Positions 16,919 through 25,787 of a stretch of 64,000 nt of DNA are shown piece after piece. The position numbers were made by a program, and so were the translations under genes. How positions within the stretch are numbered: position 1 is the first letter of the stretch; every line of letters starts with the position of its first letter. Under the pieces are notes generated by a model. The model saw only the letters and a program-made list of their open reading frames with translations, was not told where the DNA came from and did no database searches. Source of the DNA: Proteobacteria bacterium 005FR1. Lineage in GTDB: Bacteria; Pseudomonadota; Gammaproteobacteria; Pseudomonadales; Cellvibrionaceae. The stretch spans positions 3,532,309-3,596,308 of the forward strand of contig WACF01000001.1 in NCBI GenBank assembly GCA_026192395.1. The letters run 5' to 3'.

Positions 16919-18095
16919 AACGTCGTCTCCCGTTCAGGTCGGATGGATTGGCGGCCTGCATAGCGGCCTGGTGTTGGTCACCGGATTCGGACTCGGCTTC
17001 CAGACCCAGCTCCGAAAGCGCGGCAAAGAGTTCGTCGACCCGGATGGCGCAGGTGTGCCGTTCGCGAATGGTGGTAAAGGCCTGCCTGGCCATTTCGGCG
17101 GCGAGGTCCGCATCATTGAGCACGGTGCGGAGGTGCTGTTTCATTTCGTCTGTGTCGTGCGCGACGAGAAAATCCTTGCCAGGCGTAAACAGGTTTTCAC
17201 TGTCGTCCCAGGGCGCGGTGATCAGGGGGATGCCGCAGGCCATCGCTTCGAAGGGGCGAATGGTCGGAATGCCGGGCAGGCACTCTCGGTAATAGCGGCG
17301 CGGCACATGAACGGTAACCTTGTGGTTGGCGAATACATCCGGCACGTCGAAGTTGGCGAGCCAGCCGAGATAGATGATGTTTTGTCGCGCAAGCCGCTCC
17401 AGCACCTCAGCAGGATAGCGCACGCCGTAAAGATGGCAGCTCAGCGCCAGTTCGCGCACCGGACGAAACAGGAATTCCTCCAGCTGCTTGGTACGCTCGT
17501 CATCACCCCAATTGCCGATCCAGCAGATGTCGCCGCGAGGGTGCTTGGTGTTTTCCGCGCGAGGATAAAATATTCGCGTATCGGCCGCCTCGTGCCAGGT
17601 CCAGACGCGGCGATTCCAGCCGAATTTCTCGTAGGCGTGGCTGATCACGTCGCCAAAGGCGAGCACGCCGTCATAGGGGTCCAGATGGAAGCGTCGCAGC
17701 CATTCGGTATCGCTGACCACCCGATGGTGGGTGTCGTGGAAGAGCAGCCGGAATCCGCCCCTATTTTTGCGCCGCTCGCCGAGACCGTTCACCAGCCAGG
17801 GATCGTTCCACTCGTGGACGATGACCACGTCAGAATCGTCGGTGATCTTGTCCAGGTCCAGCGTGTTGCGCTCGTACATGTAGCTTTGCAGCTTGGGATA
17901 GTTGCGCTGAAATTCCGCCACCGGCGCGGGCCCGTGATCGCGGAGCAGATTTTCCCGGCTCCAGCCATCGGCGGGTTCGAACACGCAGACCTCGTGTCCG
18001 CGCGCCATCAATTCGCTGACGATGCCGCGCAGAAAATGCGCGTTGCCATGGTTCCAGTCGGATACCAGGGAGTGATAAAACAAACTGAACTTCAT
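16905..18095 (-). CDS. CgeB-like glycosyltransferase (first paralogue), 396 aa
   Basis: I chose the ATG at 18095 because AGGAG lies eight bases upstream and the ATG overlaps the stop of the preceding GT4 gene by four bases; the frame runs 30 codons further upstream but that part is not family-like. It starts MKFSLFYHSLVSDWNHGNAH with GHEVCVFEP, the same signature as the two paralogues downstream. The donor loop is TIRPFEAMACGIPLITAPW. The middle contains HEWNDPWLVNGLG and HDTHHRVV, which may form the acceptor side. Cytoplasmic enzyme of the glycan operon; substrate unknown. Confidence 0.8.
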   Translation of the reverse strand: MKFSLFYHSLVSDWNHGNAHFLRGIVSELMARGHEVCVFEPADGWSRENLLRDHGPAPVAEFQRNYPKLQSYMYERNTLDLDKITDDSDVVIVHEWNDPWLVNGLGERRKNRGGFRLLFHDTHHRVVSDTEWLRRFHLDPYDGVLAFGDVISHAYEKFGWNRRVWTWHEAADTRIFYPRAENTKHPRGDICWIGNWGDDERTKQLEEFLFRPVRELALSCHLYGVRYPAEVLERLARQNIIYLGWLANFDVPDVFANHKVTVHVPRRYYRECLPGIPTIRPFEAMACGIPLITAPWDDSENLFTPGKDFLVAHDTDEMKQHLRTVLNDADLAAEMARQAFTTIRERHTCAIRVDELFAALSELGLEAESESGDQHQAAMQAANPSDLNGRRRYAQF

Positions 18096-19306
18096 GTTTT
18101 GGCTCCTGCCATTCCGTGCTTCAGGCCGATGTTTTTTGCAGTCAGTGGCACTGCGTGAGGTCCGTGTACCAGGGTGCGATAGCACTGCACGTAGTCGTTG
18201 GCCATGCGCTCAGCGCTATAAACCTGCGCCCGTTGCCAGGCTCGCCCGGCCAGATATTGACGTCGGCTCGGCAAGGCGGCGAGACGACTCACCGCCTGCT
18301 TGAGTTCGTCGGGATTGAGCGGATCCACATACTCCGCTGCATCGGCCCAGACTTCCCGCAGACTGGGAATGTCTCCCAGCACCAGTGCGCAACCGGAGCG
18401 GGCCGCCTCCAGAATGCCGAGGCCGAAAGGTTCGTAATGCGCTGGGGCAACATAGATCGAGGTGCGCTCAAGCCATTGCGCCATTTCTTCCTTGTTGAGG
18501 AACCCGAGGTAGTGGGCGCCGGACTGCGAGTCCCGGTCGCTGCCGTTGACTGCACCGGGTTGAGCCGTCTCGCCGGCCACGTAGACCGGCAGAGGAAGCT
18601 GGTCGGCGATTCCCACGAGCGAGGCGATGTTCTTTGCCTCGTCCCAGATACGGCCGGCGGCAAAGATGATCGGCTCGCGGTCACCTTCACTGATGGCCAG
18701 ATCAGCGCCGGCTTTTCCCGAAACGGATGCCGGCTTGGACGAGCCCGCGACCGGCGCCAGTGGTGGATAGTTGCGGCCATTGGGAATGACCATGGAAACC
18801 TGGGCCGGACCATAGTAGTAAAGCAGTGATTTGAGGATGGCTTTGGATGGAGCCACCAGCCAGTCGGCGCGCTGTACACTGGCGCGCACCACCGATCGGT
18901 AGCGGCTCCATTGGCGTGGTTCCGGCAGCTGCTTTTTCACCGCCTCCCACCAGGAATACACGCAGGAATGGCCCACCAGGACGACTGGCGATTGCCAGGG
19001 CAGATTGCCGTGGCCGAAGTCGTTCAGCTGCACCAGGTCGGGCTTCAGCTGCCGTTCCAGTTTCAGCAGCCATCGGCTGGCGCGGTCCACATCATCCCAC
19101 GGGTTATCCATCCAGCACAGGCGGTAGTCGCTTTCGTGCACGCGAACGTGAGTGAGTTGTTCCACTTCACGGGCCTGATCCGTGGACAGCCGGCGGCCCA
19201 TGGAGGCGAGTTCGATCTCGATCCCGTACTCTTCCAGAGCGGCGCAGAGCTCCATGGTATAGGTCCAAACGCCGCCTACGGTGTCGGTGGTCATCAGCAC
19301 TTTCAT
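18092..19306 (-). CDS. GT4-family glycosyltransferase, 404 aa
   Basis: A GT-B fold enzyme: N-terminal TDTVGGVWTYTMELCAAL glycine loop and C-terminal EPFGLGILEAARSGCALV, the EX7E motif of retaining GT4 enzymes. The donor-site strand IIFAAGRIWDEAKNI precedes it. It looks related to starch/glycogen-synthase-like and sucrose-type GT4 proteins in having the GGVWTY opening, but the acceptor cannot be named. It sits in the middle of the operon, 117 bases after the oxidoreductase and overlapping the next gene by four bases. Confidence 0.85.
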   Translation of the reverse strand: MKVLMTTDTVGGVWTYTMELCAALEEYGIEIELASMGRRLSTDQAREVEQLTHVRVHESDYRLCWMDNPWDDVDRASRWLLKLERQLKPDLVQLNDFGHGNLPWQSPVVLVGHSCVYSWWEAVKKQLPEPRQWSRYRSVVRASVQRADWLVAPSKAILKSLLYYYGPAQVSMVIPNGRNYPPLAPVAGSSKPASVSGKAGADLAISEGDREPIIFAAGRIWDEAKNIASLVGIADQLPLPVYVAGETAQPGAVNGSDRDSQSGAHYLGFLNKEEMAQWLERTSIYVAPAHYEPFGLGILEAARSGCALVLGDIPSLREVWADAAEYVDPLNPDELKQAVSRLAALPSRRQYLAGRAWQRAQVYSAERMANDYVQCYRTLVHGPHAVPLTAKNIGLKHGMAGAKT

Positions 19307-19423
19307 TGGAAGACTTCCCTTCGCAAAGTCGTTGGCAGATCTCAGATGGTTGGTCGTGGCTCGCCTTCGAAGGCGGCCAGACCGCCTTCGAGATTCAACA
19401 AGGACGATCAGTGGCGGCAGTCA

Positions 19424-20464
19424 CTAACGACGATAGATTCGATCGATCACGTCGGCCACCTGCACTGCCTGCTCCACTTCGTCATCGAAGCGATCGCTGA
19501 CAGCGAGCTGGTCGACCCAGCGGCTCAATGCGCGGCCGCCCCAGTCGTCGGGATAGCCGGCCAGCTGTTCGCTGCCGGTGCCATTGAACCGATGGATTTC
19601 AAAGTCGAAGAAAGAGCCGCCGACATTGCGGATCGCCGCACCGCCATTGGTGCCGTAAAGCTTCGTCTCGATAACCGCGTCCTGGCCCGCGTGCAGATTC
19701 CAGGAGCAGCACAAGCGCGCGTGAGTGTCGCCGATCACCAGATTGGTAGCGGCGTAGTCTTCCACTTCGTCGAAAGGCGGCGCGAGTTTGCGGCCATGTG
19801 CGTACAGTTGGCTGTCCACCTCGTCGACACTGGTCTGGTCCAGGAGCCAAAACAGGCTGTCCACCAGGTGGATACCCAGGTCCATGACGCAACCTCCGCC
19901 CGCGGATTTAACGTCGTAAAACCAGGGCTTGTCCGGGCCGTAAGCATTATGAAAAACCAGGTCGGCGGCGAAGATATCGCCAAGTTCACCGGCACCGATA
20001 ATCTCGCGCAGGCGGTCCATCCCGGCCAGGTGGCGGTAGGAGAAGTCCACGCCGAGGAGCTTGTCTGCCTCGCGCGCCGCGTTCACGACGCTTTCGGTTT
20101 CGCTGCGGGTGCGTGCCAGTGGTTTCTGGCAGAACACCGCCTTGCCTGCGCGCAGAGCCTGTTCGCACTGCTGGGCATGCAAGGCACTCGGTGTGGCAAT
20201 AACTACGCCGTCGATGTCGCTGTCCAGCAGCGCTTCGAACGAATCTGCAATCTCCGTGTGGTCCTGCAGTGTCGAGGCCGCTTGCGCTGCTTCCGGCGAA
20301 GGATCGAAAACAGCGGCGAATTCTGCATTGTCGCACTCGTTCAGAGCCTGCATGCGCAGCCGGCCGATCCAGCCGGTTCCCATGAAGCCGAGACGCGGTT
20401 TGCCTGTGCGTGTGAGAGGTCGATTGAAAACGGATTGAGTGGTGGCTTCGCTCGCTGTGCTCAT
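19424..20464 (-). CDS. Gfo/Idh/MocA family sugar oxidoreductase, 346 aa
   Basis: The N-terminal NAD(P) domain has LGFMGTGWIGRLRMQAL (GxGxxG) and the catalytic-lysine motif in VFCQKPLARTRSE (EKP in most relatives, here QKP). The C-terminal alpha/beta domain carries GGGCVMDLGIHLVDSLFWLL, the conserved helix with Asp and His of the substrate site. Such enzymes oxidise or reduce a sugar or cyclitol hydroxyl. The ATG at 20464 overlaps the stop of the upstream dehydrogenase gene by four bases; a start four codons earlier is possible. Presumably it modifies the sugar that the operon transfers. Confidence 0.88.
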   Translation of the reverse strand: MSTASEATTQSVFNRPLTRTGKPRLGFMGTGWIGRLRMQALNECDNAEFAAVFDPSPEAAQAASTLQDHTEIADSFEALLDSDIDGVVIATPSALHAQQCEQALRAGKAVFCQKPLARTRSETESVVNAAREADKLLGVDFSYRHLAGMDRLREIIGAGELGDIFAADLVFHNAYGPDKPWFYDVKSAGGGCVMDLGIHLVDSLFWLLDQTSVDEVDSQLYAHGRKLAPPFDEVEDYAATNLVIGDTHARLCCSWNLHAGQDAVIETKLYGTNGGAAIRNVGGSFFDFEIHRFNGTGSEQLAGYPDDWGGRALSRWVDQLAVSDRFDDEVEQAVQVADVIDRIYRR

Positions 20465-21480
20465 GCCGCCACCCATGCCTTGATAAAGCCGTCCGGTCGA
20501 TCCAGCAAGGTGTGGAAGGCCTTGTCCAGTTCATTGAAGGAGAACTTATGGGTGAGCAGATCCTGCGGACGGATTCGTCCTTCGACCGTCGCCTCCACGG
20601 CCATCTTCATTCCCTCGATGCAACGGCGCGGATCACGTTCGTGGGCGTTGATCACATCGATGGCCCGCCAGTTCCACTTCTGCATGTTGACCTGCCGCAG
20701 ATCTTCCTGGTGATAGCCACCGATCACCAGCTTGCCATACTCGCCGACCATTTCCGTGGCGGCGTCGAGGGCGAATTGCATGCCGGTCACTTCGATCACT
20801 CGCTCGCAGCCGGCACCGCCGGTCAGCTCCACTATCCGATGCGCATTGCCCCACCAGTCCTCGGTATCGAACACGGCTTCCGCGCCGTACTGCTCGGCCA
20901 GCTTCCGCGCGCTTTCACGACGGGACATAACGAATACGCGAGCGCCGGCGCTGGTAGCCAGTTGCACCAGCAGCAGTCCCAGAAAACCGGCGCCGATGAT
21001 GGTGACCGCCTGGCCTTCCTGCACGTCCGCGCGCCGGAATATATTCATCGCACAGGCGATCGCCTCGCCCGGGAAGGGACGATTGCCCAGCTCGGGAGGC
21101 AGAGCAACGACATACTCCGCCTTCACATTGAGCTGATCCACATAGGCATTTTCGGCAAGACAGGCGACGCGTTGCCCGGCCACGAATCCATTCACTTCCT
21201 CACCGATCGCCACGATGCGACCCCAGGCTTCGTGGCCTGGTGCACCCGGCTCAAGGGGATAATCAAACCAGGGGCGGCCTTCCCACACGGGTATGCTGGA
21301 TGCGCACAAGCCGCAACCTTCCACCTGAACAACCACTTCGTCGCCCGCACAAACGGGCGGGGTGGAAAACTGAATTTCACAGTGCTGCGGTGCTCCCACC
21401 ACGACTGCGCGGCAGGTGGCGGGCTGAGGCTGGATGTTGCGTTGGGATATGTCGAGCGCAGAATTACCTGTGCTTGCCAT
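20461..21480 (-). CDS. zinc-type medium-chain alcohol/polyol dehydrogenase, 339 aa
   Basis: The catalytic domain has CGLCASSIPVWEGRPW and GHEAWGRIVAIGEEV. The first Cys and the GHE pair are the usual catalytic zinc ligands of medium-chain dehydrogenases, while the structural four-Cys zinc lobe is missing. The cofactor domain has the glycine motif in AVTIIGAGFLGLLLVQLA. It resembles threonine/sorbitol dehydrogenase-like proteins seen in sugar clusters. AAGGAG precedes the ATG, which lies 17 bases inside the upstream gene. Together with the Gfo/Idh enzyme it could do a two-step oxidation/reduction on a sugar (inference). Confidence 0.88.
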   Translation of the reverse strand: MASTGNSALDISQRNIQPQPATCRAVVVGAPQHCEIQFSTPPVCAGDEVVVQVEGCGLCASSIPVWEGRPWFDYPLEPGAPGHEAWGRIVAIGEEVNGFVAGQRVACLAENAYVDQLNVKAEYVVALPPELGNRPFPGEAIACAMNIFRRADVQEGQAVTIIGAGFLGLLLVQLATSAGARVFVMSRRESARKLAEQYGAEAVFDTEDWWGNAHRIVELTGGAGCERVIEVTGMQFALDAATEMVGEYGKLVIGGYHQEDLRQVNMQKWNWRAIDVINAHERDPRRCIEGMKMAVEATVEGRIRPQDLLTHKFSFNELDKAFHTLLDRPDGFIKAWVAA

Positions 21481-23653
21481 GTTGCAGGACTCCTTGTTCC
21501 GCCGCGATGGACGGTCGTTCTGATTGTTGAGTGATTGCGTTATCGTCCAGCCATTCGTAAAGCCGGCGCAGACCGGTTGAGATGTCGGTGCGTGGCTTCC
21601 AGCCGGTAAGTTGTTGGAAAAGGCTCGTATCGCTCACGTAGTAACGCTGATCGCCGAGACGCCAGTCGGCGAAGTCGTAGTCGCAGCTTCGGCCGGTGAG
21701 ATGCTCGATGCGATGGATGATTTCCAGCAGGCTTGTGCTGTTGGCAGCGCCACCGCCCATATTGAAAGCGCGGCCGGCCAGCTCGGGCATCTTCTTCTGG
21801 GCGAGCACCATGGCTTCCACCAGATCTTCCACGAACAGAATGTCGCGTACCTGGTTGCCATCGCCGTAGAGGGTAATGGGATTTCCTTTGAGAATCTGGA
21901 TCAGGAAATGCGCCACCCAGCCCTGGTCCTCCGTCCCAAACTGATGGGGACCGTAGACACAGCTCATTCGGAAAACTGCAGCCGGCAGGTTGTAGCTACG
22001 CGCGTAGTCCAGCACGTACTGGTCCGCCGCTCCTTTCGAACAGCCGTAGGGGCTATGAAAATCCAGCGCCTGCTGTTCGGAAACACCACGGGCGAAGAAG
22101 TCCGCCGCGGGCTCGTATCGACCATCGACGCGCACCAGGTCGATATCGTCGAGAGCACCGTACACCTTGTTGGTGGAGGTAAACAGCAGCGGAGGCGGTG
22201 ACGGCATTTCTCGCATGCTTTCGAGAATGTTCAGGGTGCCGGTGAGGTTCACGTCGAAGTCTTCGCGCGGTGCTTCGAGACTCGTGGTCACGGCCACCTG
22301 CGCGGCGAAGTGATAGATCTGCGATGCGTTCTGTACCAGCTTGCGAACCTTGGACACATCGCGGATATCGGCAAGCTCCACCTTAATCTGCTGATTGCCG
22401 AAAGTGTTGAGCAGCATCTCCAGATTGCGCTCGACACCAGGCCGTTGAAGGCTGTCGAGGATTACGATGTCCCGACCTTCCTCCGCCAGACGCCAGGCCA
22501 GATTGCTGCCGACGAAGCCGGCGCCGCCGGTAATCAGAATCGGCTTTCGTGTTGCCGACGGCTGTGCGACGACCGAAAGTCCGATTTGCTGCTGAATGCT
22601 GTTGCGCGGGTTCTGAAATGAGCGCAGCAGGGCTTCGCCCGGATGTGGCGTTCGCCCGAACAGGGTGTCCATAAGTTCGCCGAGACCGGAGAGGCCCCGT
22701 TCGCGCCAGATTCGCAGCGCAAATTTCGCTTCCCCTGCAGCGTCCTGCAAGCCGAAGTGATAGCAACGCTCATCGCCCTGGAGGCTTTTGGCACTCTTCT
22801 CCGAGGCCTTCTTGCCATCCCGTGGAAGATCGGAAACTGAATACCAGTACACCCGATCAACCGGTGCCCGCAACGCTTCCACCAGCCTTCGGGCCTGCAC
22901 CGCATCGTCGCGGCGCCAGGTGGAGTAGCCGGTTGCGGTAATCCAGAGCGCCGGCGAAAGATCATGTTCCTGCAGCAGACGCTGCACCCTGCCGATCACC
23001 GCCGGCCAGTTCTGCCAGTTGAAGTCCCAGGTGCCGGGATAGCCGCTGATGCCGATCGCGTCCACACTTCGCAACAGTTCGCTGATGCAGAGCCGCTCAA
23101 GCCGTTCCATATCGTCCGGCGCGACGCCGGTAAGCACCAGTTTCTTGCCAAGAGCCCGGACGCGCTCGGCGGCGGCATCCATCTGCTCGAAAAAGCTTTG
23201 CCAGTTGAGTTCCTCTTCCCAATCCCAGGCCTTCAGATCGTCGAGAGGATTGCCGAGATCGACCCAGTCGAAGTGTCTGCCGTGCTCGCTGATAAAGGCC
23301 TGCACGAAGTCGGCGAACTGTTCCGTCGAGCAGGGCAGCTCGCTTAGCTTGCCTCGGCCATGGGCCACGGGCGGTGAACAGGTCAGGCAGGGCAGAACCT
23401 CGAACTTGTCCGCGAGCGTTGGAATCAGCCACTGAAACCAGGCCCGACCTTCAGTCGTTTGCCAGTCGCTCAGGGGCACCGCGGTGCGCAGATGCCTGAC
23501 ACCCAGCGCGGACAGGTTTTCAACCGCTTGTGTGGCTCGCAGGTACTCTCCCGGGCGAAACCACTCCACCATTCCGAGTTGCTCTTCCACTGTGATCGTT
23601 TTCTTTACGGTCTGCTGCGTTTCCGGCGACTTTCCCTGCGCACTGCTTCTCAT
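21464..23653 (-). CDS. fusion: N-terminal glycosidase-like TIM barrel and C-terminal CDP-paratose 2-epimerase-like SDR, 729 aa
   Basis: Residues 1-369 look like a clan GH-A style (beta/alpha)8 domain: repeated strands such as VRHLRTAVPLSDW, FDWVDLGNPLDDL, VDAIGISGYPGTWD and LWITATGYSTW. The usual NEP acid/base is replaced by GNP, so activity is doubtful. Residues 370-729 are an extended SDR epimerase with TGGAGFVGSN and YGCSK (Tyr536, Lys540), and FRMSCVYGPHQFGTEDQGW, characteristic of CDP-paratose/CDP-tyvelose 2-epimerase-like proteins. One continuous frame, no frameshift. It is coupled by a four-base ATGA overlap to the epimerase gene upstream. The fusion suggests sugar editing tied to recognition of a glycan, which is inference. 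Confidence 0.8.
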   Translation of the reverse strand: MRSSAQGKSPETQQTVKKTITVEEQLGMVEWFRPGEYLRATQAVENLSALGVRHLRTAVPLSDWQTTEGRAWFQWLIPTLADKFEVLPCLTCSPPVAHGRGKLSELPCSTEQFADFVQAFISEHGRHFDWVDLGNPLDDLKAWDWEEELNWQSFFEQMDAAAERVRALGKKLVLTGVAPDDMERLERLCISELLRSVDAIGISGYPGTWDFNWQNWPAVIGRVQRLLQEHDLSPALWITATGYSTWRRDDAVQARRLVEALRAPVDRVYWYSVSDLPRDGKKASEKSAKSLQGDERCYHFGLQDAAGEAKFALRIWRERGLSGLGELMDTLFGRTPHPGEALLRSFQNPRNSIQQQIGLSVVAQPSATRKPILITGGAGFVGSNLAWRLAEEGRDIVILDSLQRPGVERNLEMLLNTFGNQQIKVELADIRDVSKVRKLVQNASQIYHFAAQVAVTTSLEAPREDFDVNLTGTLNILESMREMPSPPPLLFTSTNKVYGALDDIDLVRVDGRYEPAADFFARGVSEQQALDFHSPYGCSKGAADQYVLDYARSYNLPAAVFRMSCVYGPHQFGTEDQGWVAHFLIQILKGNPITLYGDGNQVRDILFVEDLVEAMVLAQKKMPELAGRAFNMGGGAANSTSLLEIIHRIEHLTGRSCDYDFADWRLGDQRYYVSDTSLFQQLTGWKPRTDISTGLRRLYEWLDDNAITQQSERPSIAAEQGVLQHGKHR

Positions 23654-24759
23654 ATGCTCAACCCCCTGCGGGACAACTCGTTGCGCATTACATCGACGCG
23701 ATCATCCGCCTGCTGGTCCTTCAGCCACTCGGCCAGCTCGCCCAGACCGTCTTCCAGCGTGATTTGCGGCTTGTAGCCTAGAAGGTCGCGTGCTTTGCTG
23801 ATGTCCGCAAAGCAGTGGCGGATATCGCCGACGCGGTACTCGCCGGTGATCTGCGGGGTGATGCCTTCCTTGCCCAGCACCTCGCCGACCTTTTGGGCAA
23901 TCTCGTTGATGCTGTAGTGATTGCCGCTGCCGATATTGAAAACCCTGTTGTCGGCCTGATCCTTTTCCAGCGCCAGCAAGCAACCCTGCGCGATATCGTG
24001 AACGCTGACGAAGTCGCGACGCTGCTGGCCGTCTTCGAAGATTACCGGCGCCTTGTCGTTCAGAAAGCGCGACGAAAAGATTGCGAGCACGCCGGTGTAT
24101 GGGTTCGACAAAGCCTGGCGCGGACCGTAGATGTTGAAAAACCGCAGAGCCGTGGTCGGAATGCCATAGGCCGCGCCTGTGACCAGACAAAGGCGTTCCT
24201 GGTCGTACTTGGACAGCGCATACACGGAAGAAGGAAAGGGCCGCTTCGTTTCCGGGGTGGCGACCGGGTCGAGCGCCTGCCCGTTTACGTCTATTTCCCA
24301 CTGACCACTTTTAAGCTGCACAGCGCTGCGTTCGTTGGGAGAATGGATCTCGCCGTTGCGATCGCGATAAAGCCCTTCGCCATACAGGCTCATGCTCGAG
24401 GCGACCACAAGCTTGCGCACCGGCTGCTTGATGAGCGCTTCCAGCAATACGGCGGTGCCCATGTTGTTGACGTCGGTGTAGTGACGGATCTCGTACATGC
24501 TCTGGCCAACGCCCACCGCCGCGGCGAAATGGTAGACGGCGTCGATCCCCTTCAGTGCATCCGCCATTCGGTCCGGGTCGCGCACGTCGGCGTGGATGCG
24601 CTCCACCCGTTCGTCGAGATAGTCGGGCCAGCCGGCTTGGCCGTGAACTTGTTCAGTGAGATTGTCGACTACTCGTACCTGGTAGCCTTCGCGCAGCAAA
24701 CGGTCGGCGAGGTGCGAGCCCACAAAGCCCGCACCGCCGGTAATCAGTATGCGATCCAT
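23650..24759 (-). CDS. NAD-dependent sugar-nucleotide epimerase/dehydratase, 369 aa
   Basis: An extended SDR: glycine motif MDRILITGGAGFVGSHLADR and active-site YALSK within PFPSSVYALSKYDQERL. RFFNIYGPRQALSNPYTGV and DFVSVHDIAQG are typical of GalE-like UDP-hexose epimerases. An insertion of about 40 residues (VQLKSGQWEIDVNGQALDPV region) before the YxxxK is longer than in GalE. I chose ATG 24759 because it shares one base with the upstream stop (TGATG). An earlier start at 24807 lies inside the upstream gene. The product sugar cannot be named from sequence. Confidence 0.88.
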   Translation of the reverse strand: MDRILITGGAGFVGSHLADRLLREGYQVRVVDNLTEQVHGQAGWPDYLDERVERIHADVRDPDRMADALKGIDAVYHFAAAVGVGQSMYEIRHYTDVNNMGTAVLLEALIKQPVRKLVVASSMSLYGEGLYRDRNGEIHSPNERSAVQLKSGQWEIDVNGQALDPVATPETKRPFPSSVYALSKYDQERLCLVTGAAYGIPTTALRFFNIYGPRQALSNPYTGVLAIFSSRFLNDKAPVIFEDGQQRRDFVSVHDIAQGCLLALEKDQADNRVFNIGSGNHYSINEIAQKVGEVLGKEGITPQITGEYRVGDIRHCFADISKARDLLGYKPQITLEDGLGELAEWLKDQQADDRVDVMRNELSRRGLSI

Positions 24760-25787
24760 CACGATACAGCCTTCCTGCTTTTGTCCGCTTGAAAGTTTCC
24801 GCTCCATTGGGCGCTGGCAAGCTGCGCCTTGGACGCATGGGTGAGGAGGTCGTCAAAGTAGGCAATAGTCTTTTCCAGCCCTTCCCGCAGAGTGACTTTA
24901 GGCTCCCAGTTCAGCAGGCGCTTGGCGCGACTTATATCCGGGCAGCGCTTGACGGGATCGTCCTTGGGCAGGCCGTTGAAGACCAGTTTGGAAGAGGAGC
25001 CGGTAAGCTCCAGAACCAGGTCGGCCAACTCCAGCATCGTGAACTCGCCGGGGTTGCCGATGTTGATGGGGCCACTCACAGCACGGGGCGACGACATCAG
25101 CGCGTGGATGCCTGCGATCAGATCGTCCACATAGCAAAAGGATCGCGTTTGGCTGCCGTCACCATTAATGGTTAACGGTCGATCAAGCAACGCCTGGACA
25201 ATAAAGTTCGATACCACGCGGCCATCTTCCGGTTGCATGAAGGGGCCGTAGGTGTTGAAAATGCGGGCGATCTTCACGTCTACGCGATGCACGCGCTGAT
25301 AGTCCATGCAGAGTGTTTCTGCATAGCGCTTGCCCTCGTCATAGCAGGCACGGGGGCCGATTGTGTTGACGTTGCCGAAGTAATCTTCTGTTTGCGGGTG
25401 CGTCAGCGGGTTTCCGTAGATTTCGCTGGTCGAGGCCTGGAAAATGCGGGCATTGTTCTTCAGCGCCAATTGCAGAAGATTGTTAACGCCATGCGCGCTG
25501 GTGTGCAGTGCATGGATAGGATCTTGCTGGTATTGGACGGGACTCGCGACACAGGCGAGATTATAGATTTGGTCGACCGATTTAACGGGAAGCGCTTCGG
25601 TGACATCGTGTTCCAGAACGGTGAGCTTTTCGAAGTCCTCAAGGTGTTCCAGATTGCCTCGACTGCCGCTGGAGAAATTATCGACGCAGAAAACTTCGTG
25701 GCCTTGTTCAAGAAGAAGTCGACAAAGATGGGTGCCAAGAAAGCCACCGCCACCCGCCACCAAAATCCTTTTCTGTTTTCCTGCCAT
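24759..25787 (-). CDS. UDP-glucuronate decarboxylase-like SDR (UXS type), 342 aa
   Basis: Glycine motif ILVAGGGGFLGTHLCR, then the UXS-typical ACVASPVQYQQDPIHAL, STSEIYGNPLTHPQTEDYFG and GPRACYDEGKRYAE (active-site Tyr and Lys), and RIFNTYGPFMQPEDGRVV. These motifs match enzymes that turn UDP-glucuronate into UDP-xylose via UDP-4-keto-pentose. This is the first gene of the nine-gene leftward operon, and GAGGGA precedes its ATG. It suggests that the operon's product contains xylose or a sugar derived from it. No UDP-glucose dehydrogenase gene lies nearby, so UDP-glucuronate must come from elsewhere. Confidence 0.88.
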   Translation of the reverse strand: MAGKQKRILVAGGGGFLGTHLCRLLLEQGHEVFCVDNFSSGSRGNLEHLEDFEKLTVLEHDVTEALPVKSVDQIYNLACVASPVQYQQDPIHALHTSAHGVNNLLQLALKNNARIFQASTSEIYGNPLTHPQTEDYFGNVNTIGPRACYDEGKRYAETLCMDYQRVHRVDVKIARIFNTYGPFMQPEDGRVVSNFIVQALLDRPLTINGDGSQTRSFCYVDDLIAGIHALMSSPRAVSGPINIGNPGEFTMLELADLVLELTGSSSKLVFNGLPKDDPVKRCPDISRAKRLLNWEPKVTLREGLEKTIAYFDDLLTHASKAQLASAQWSGNFQADKSRKAVS

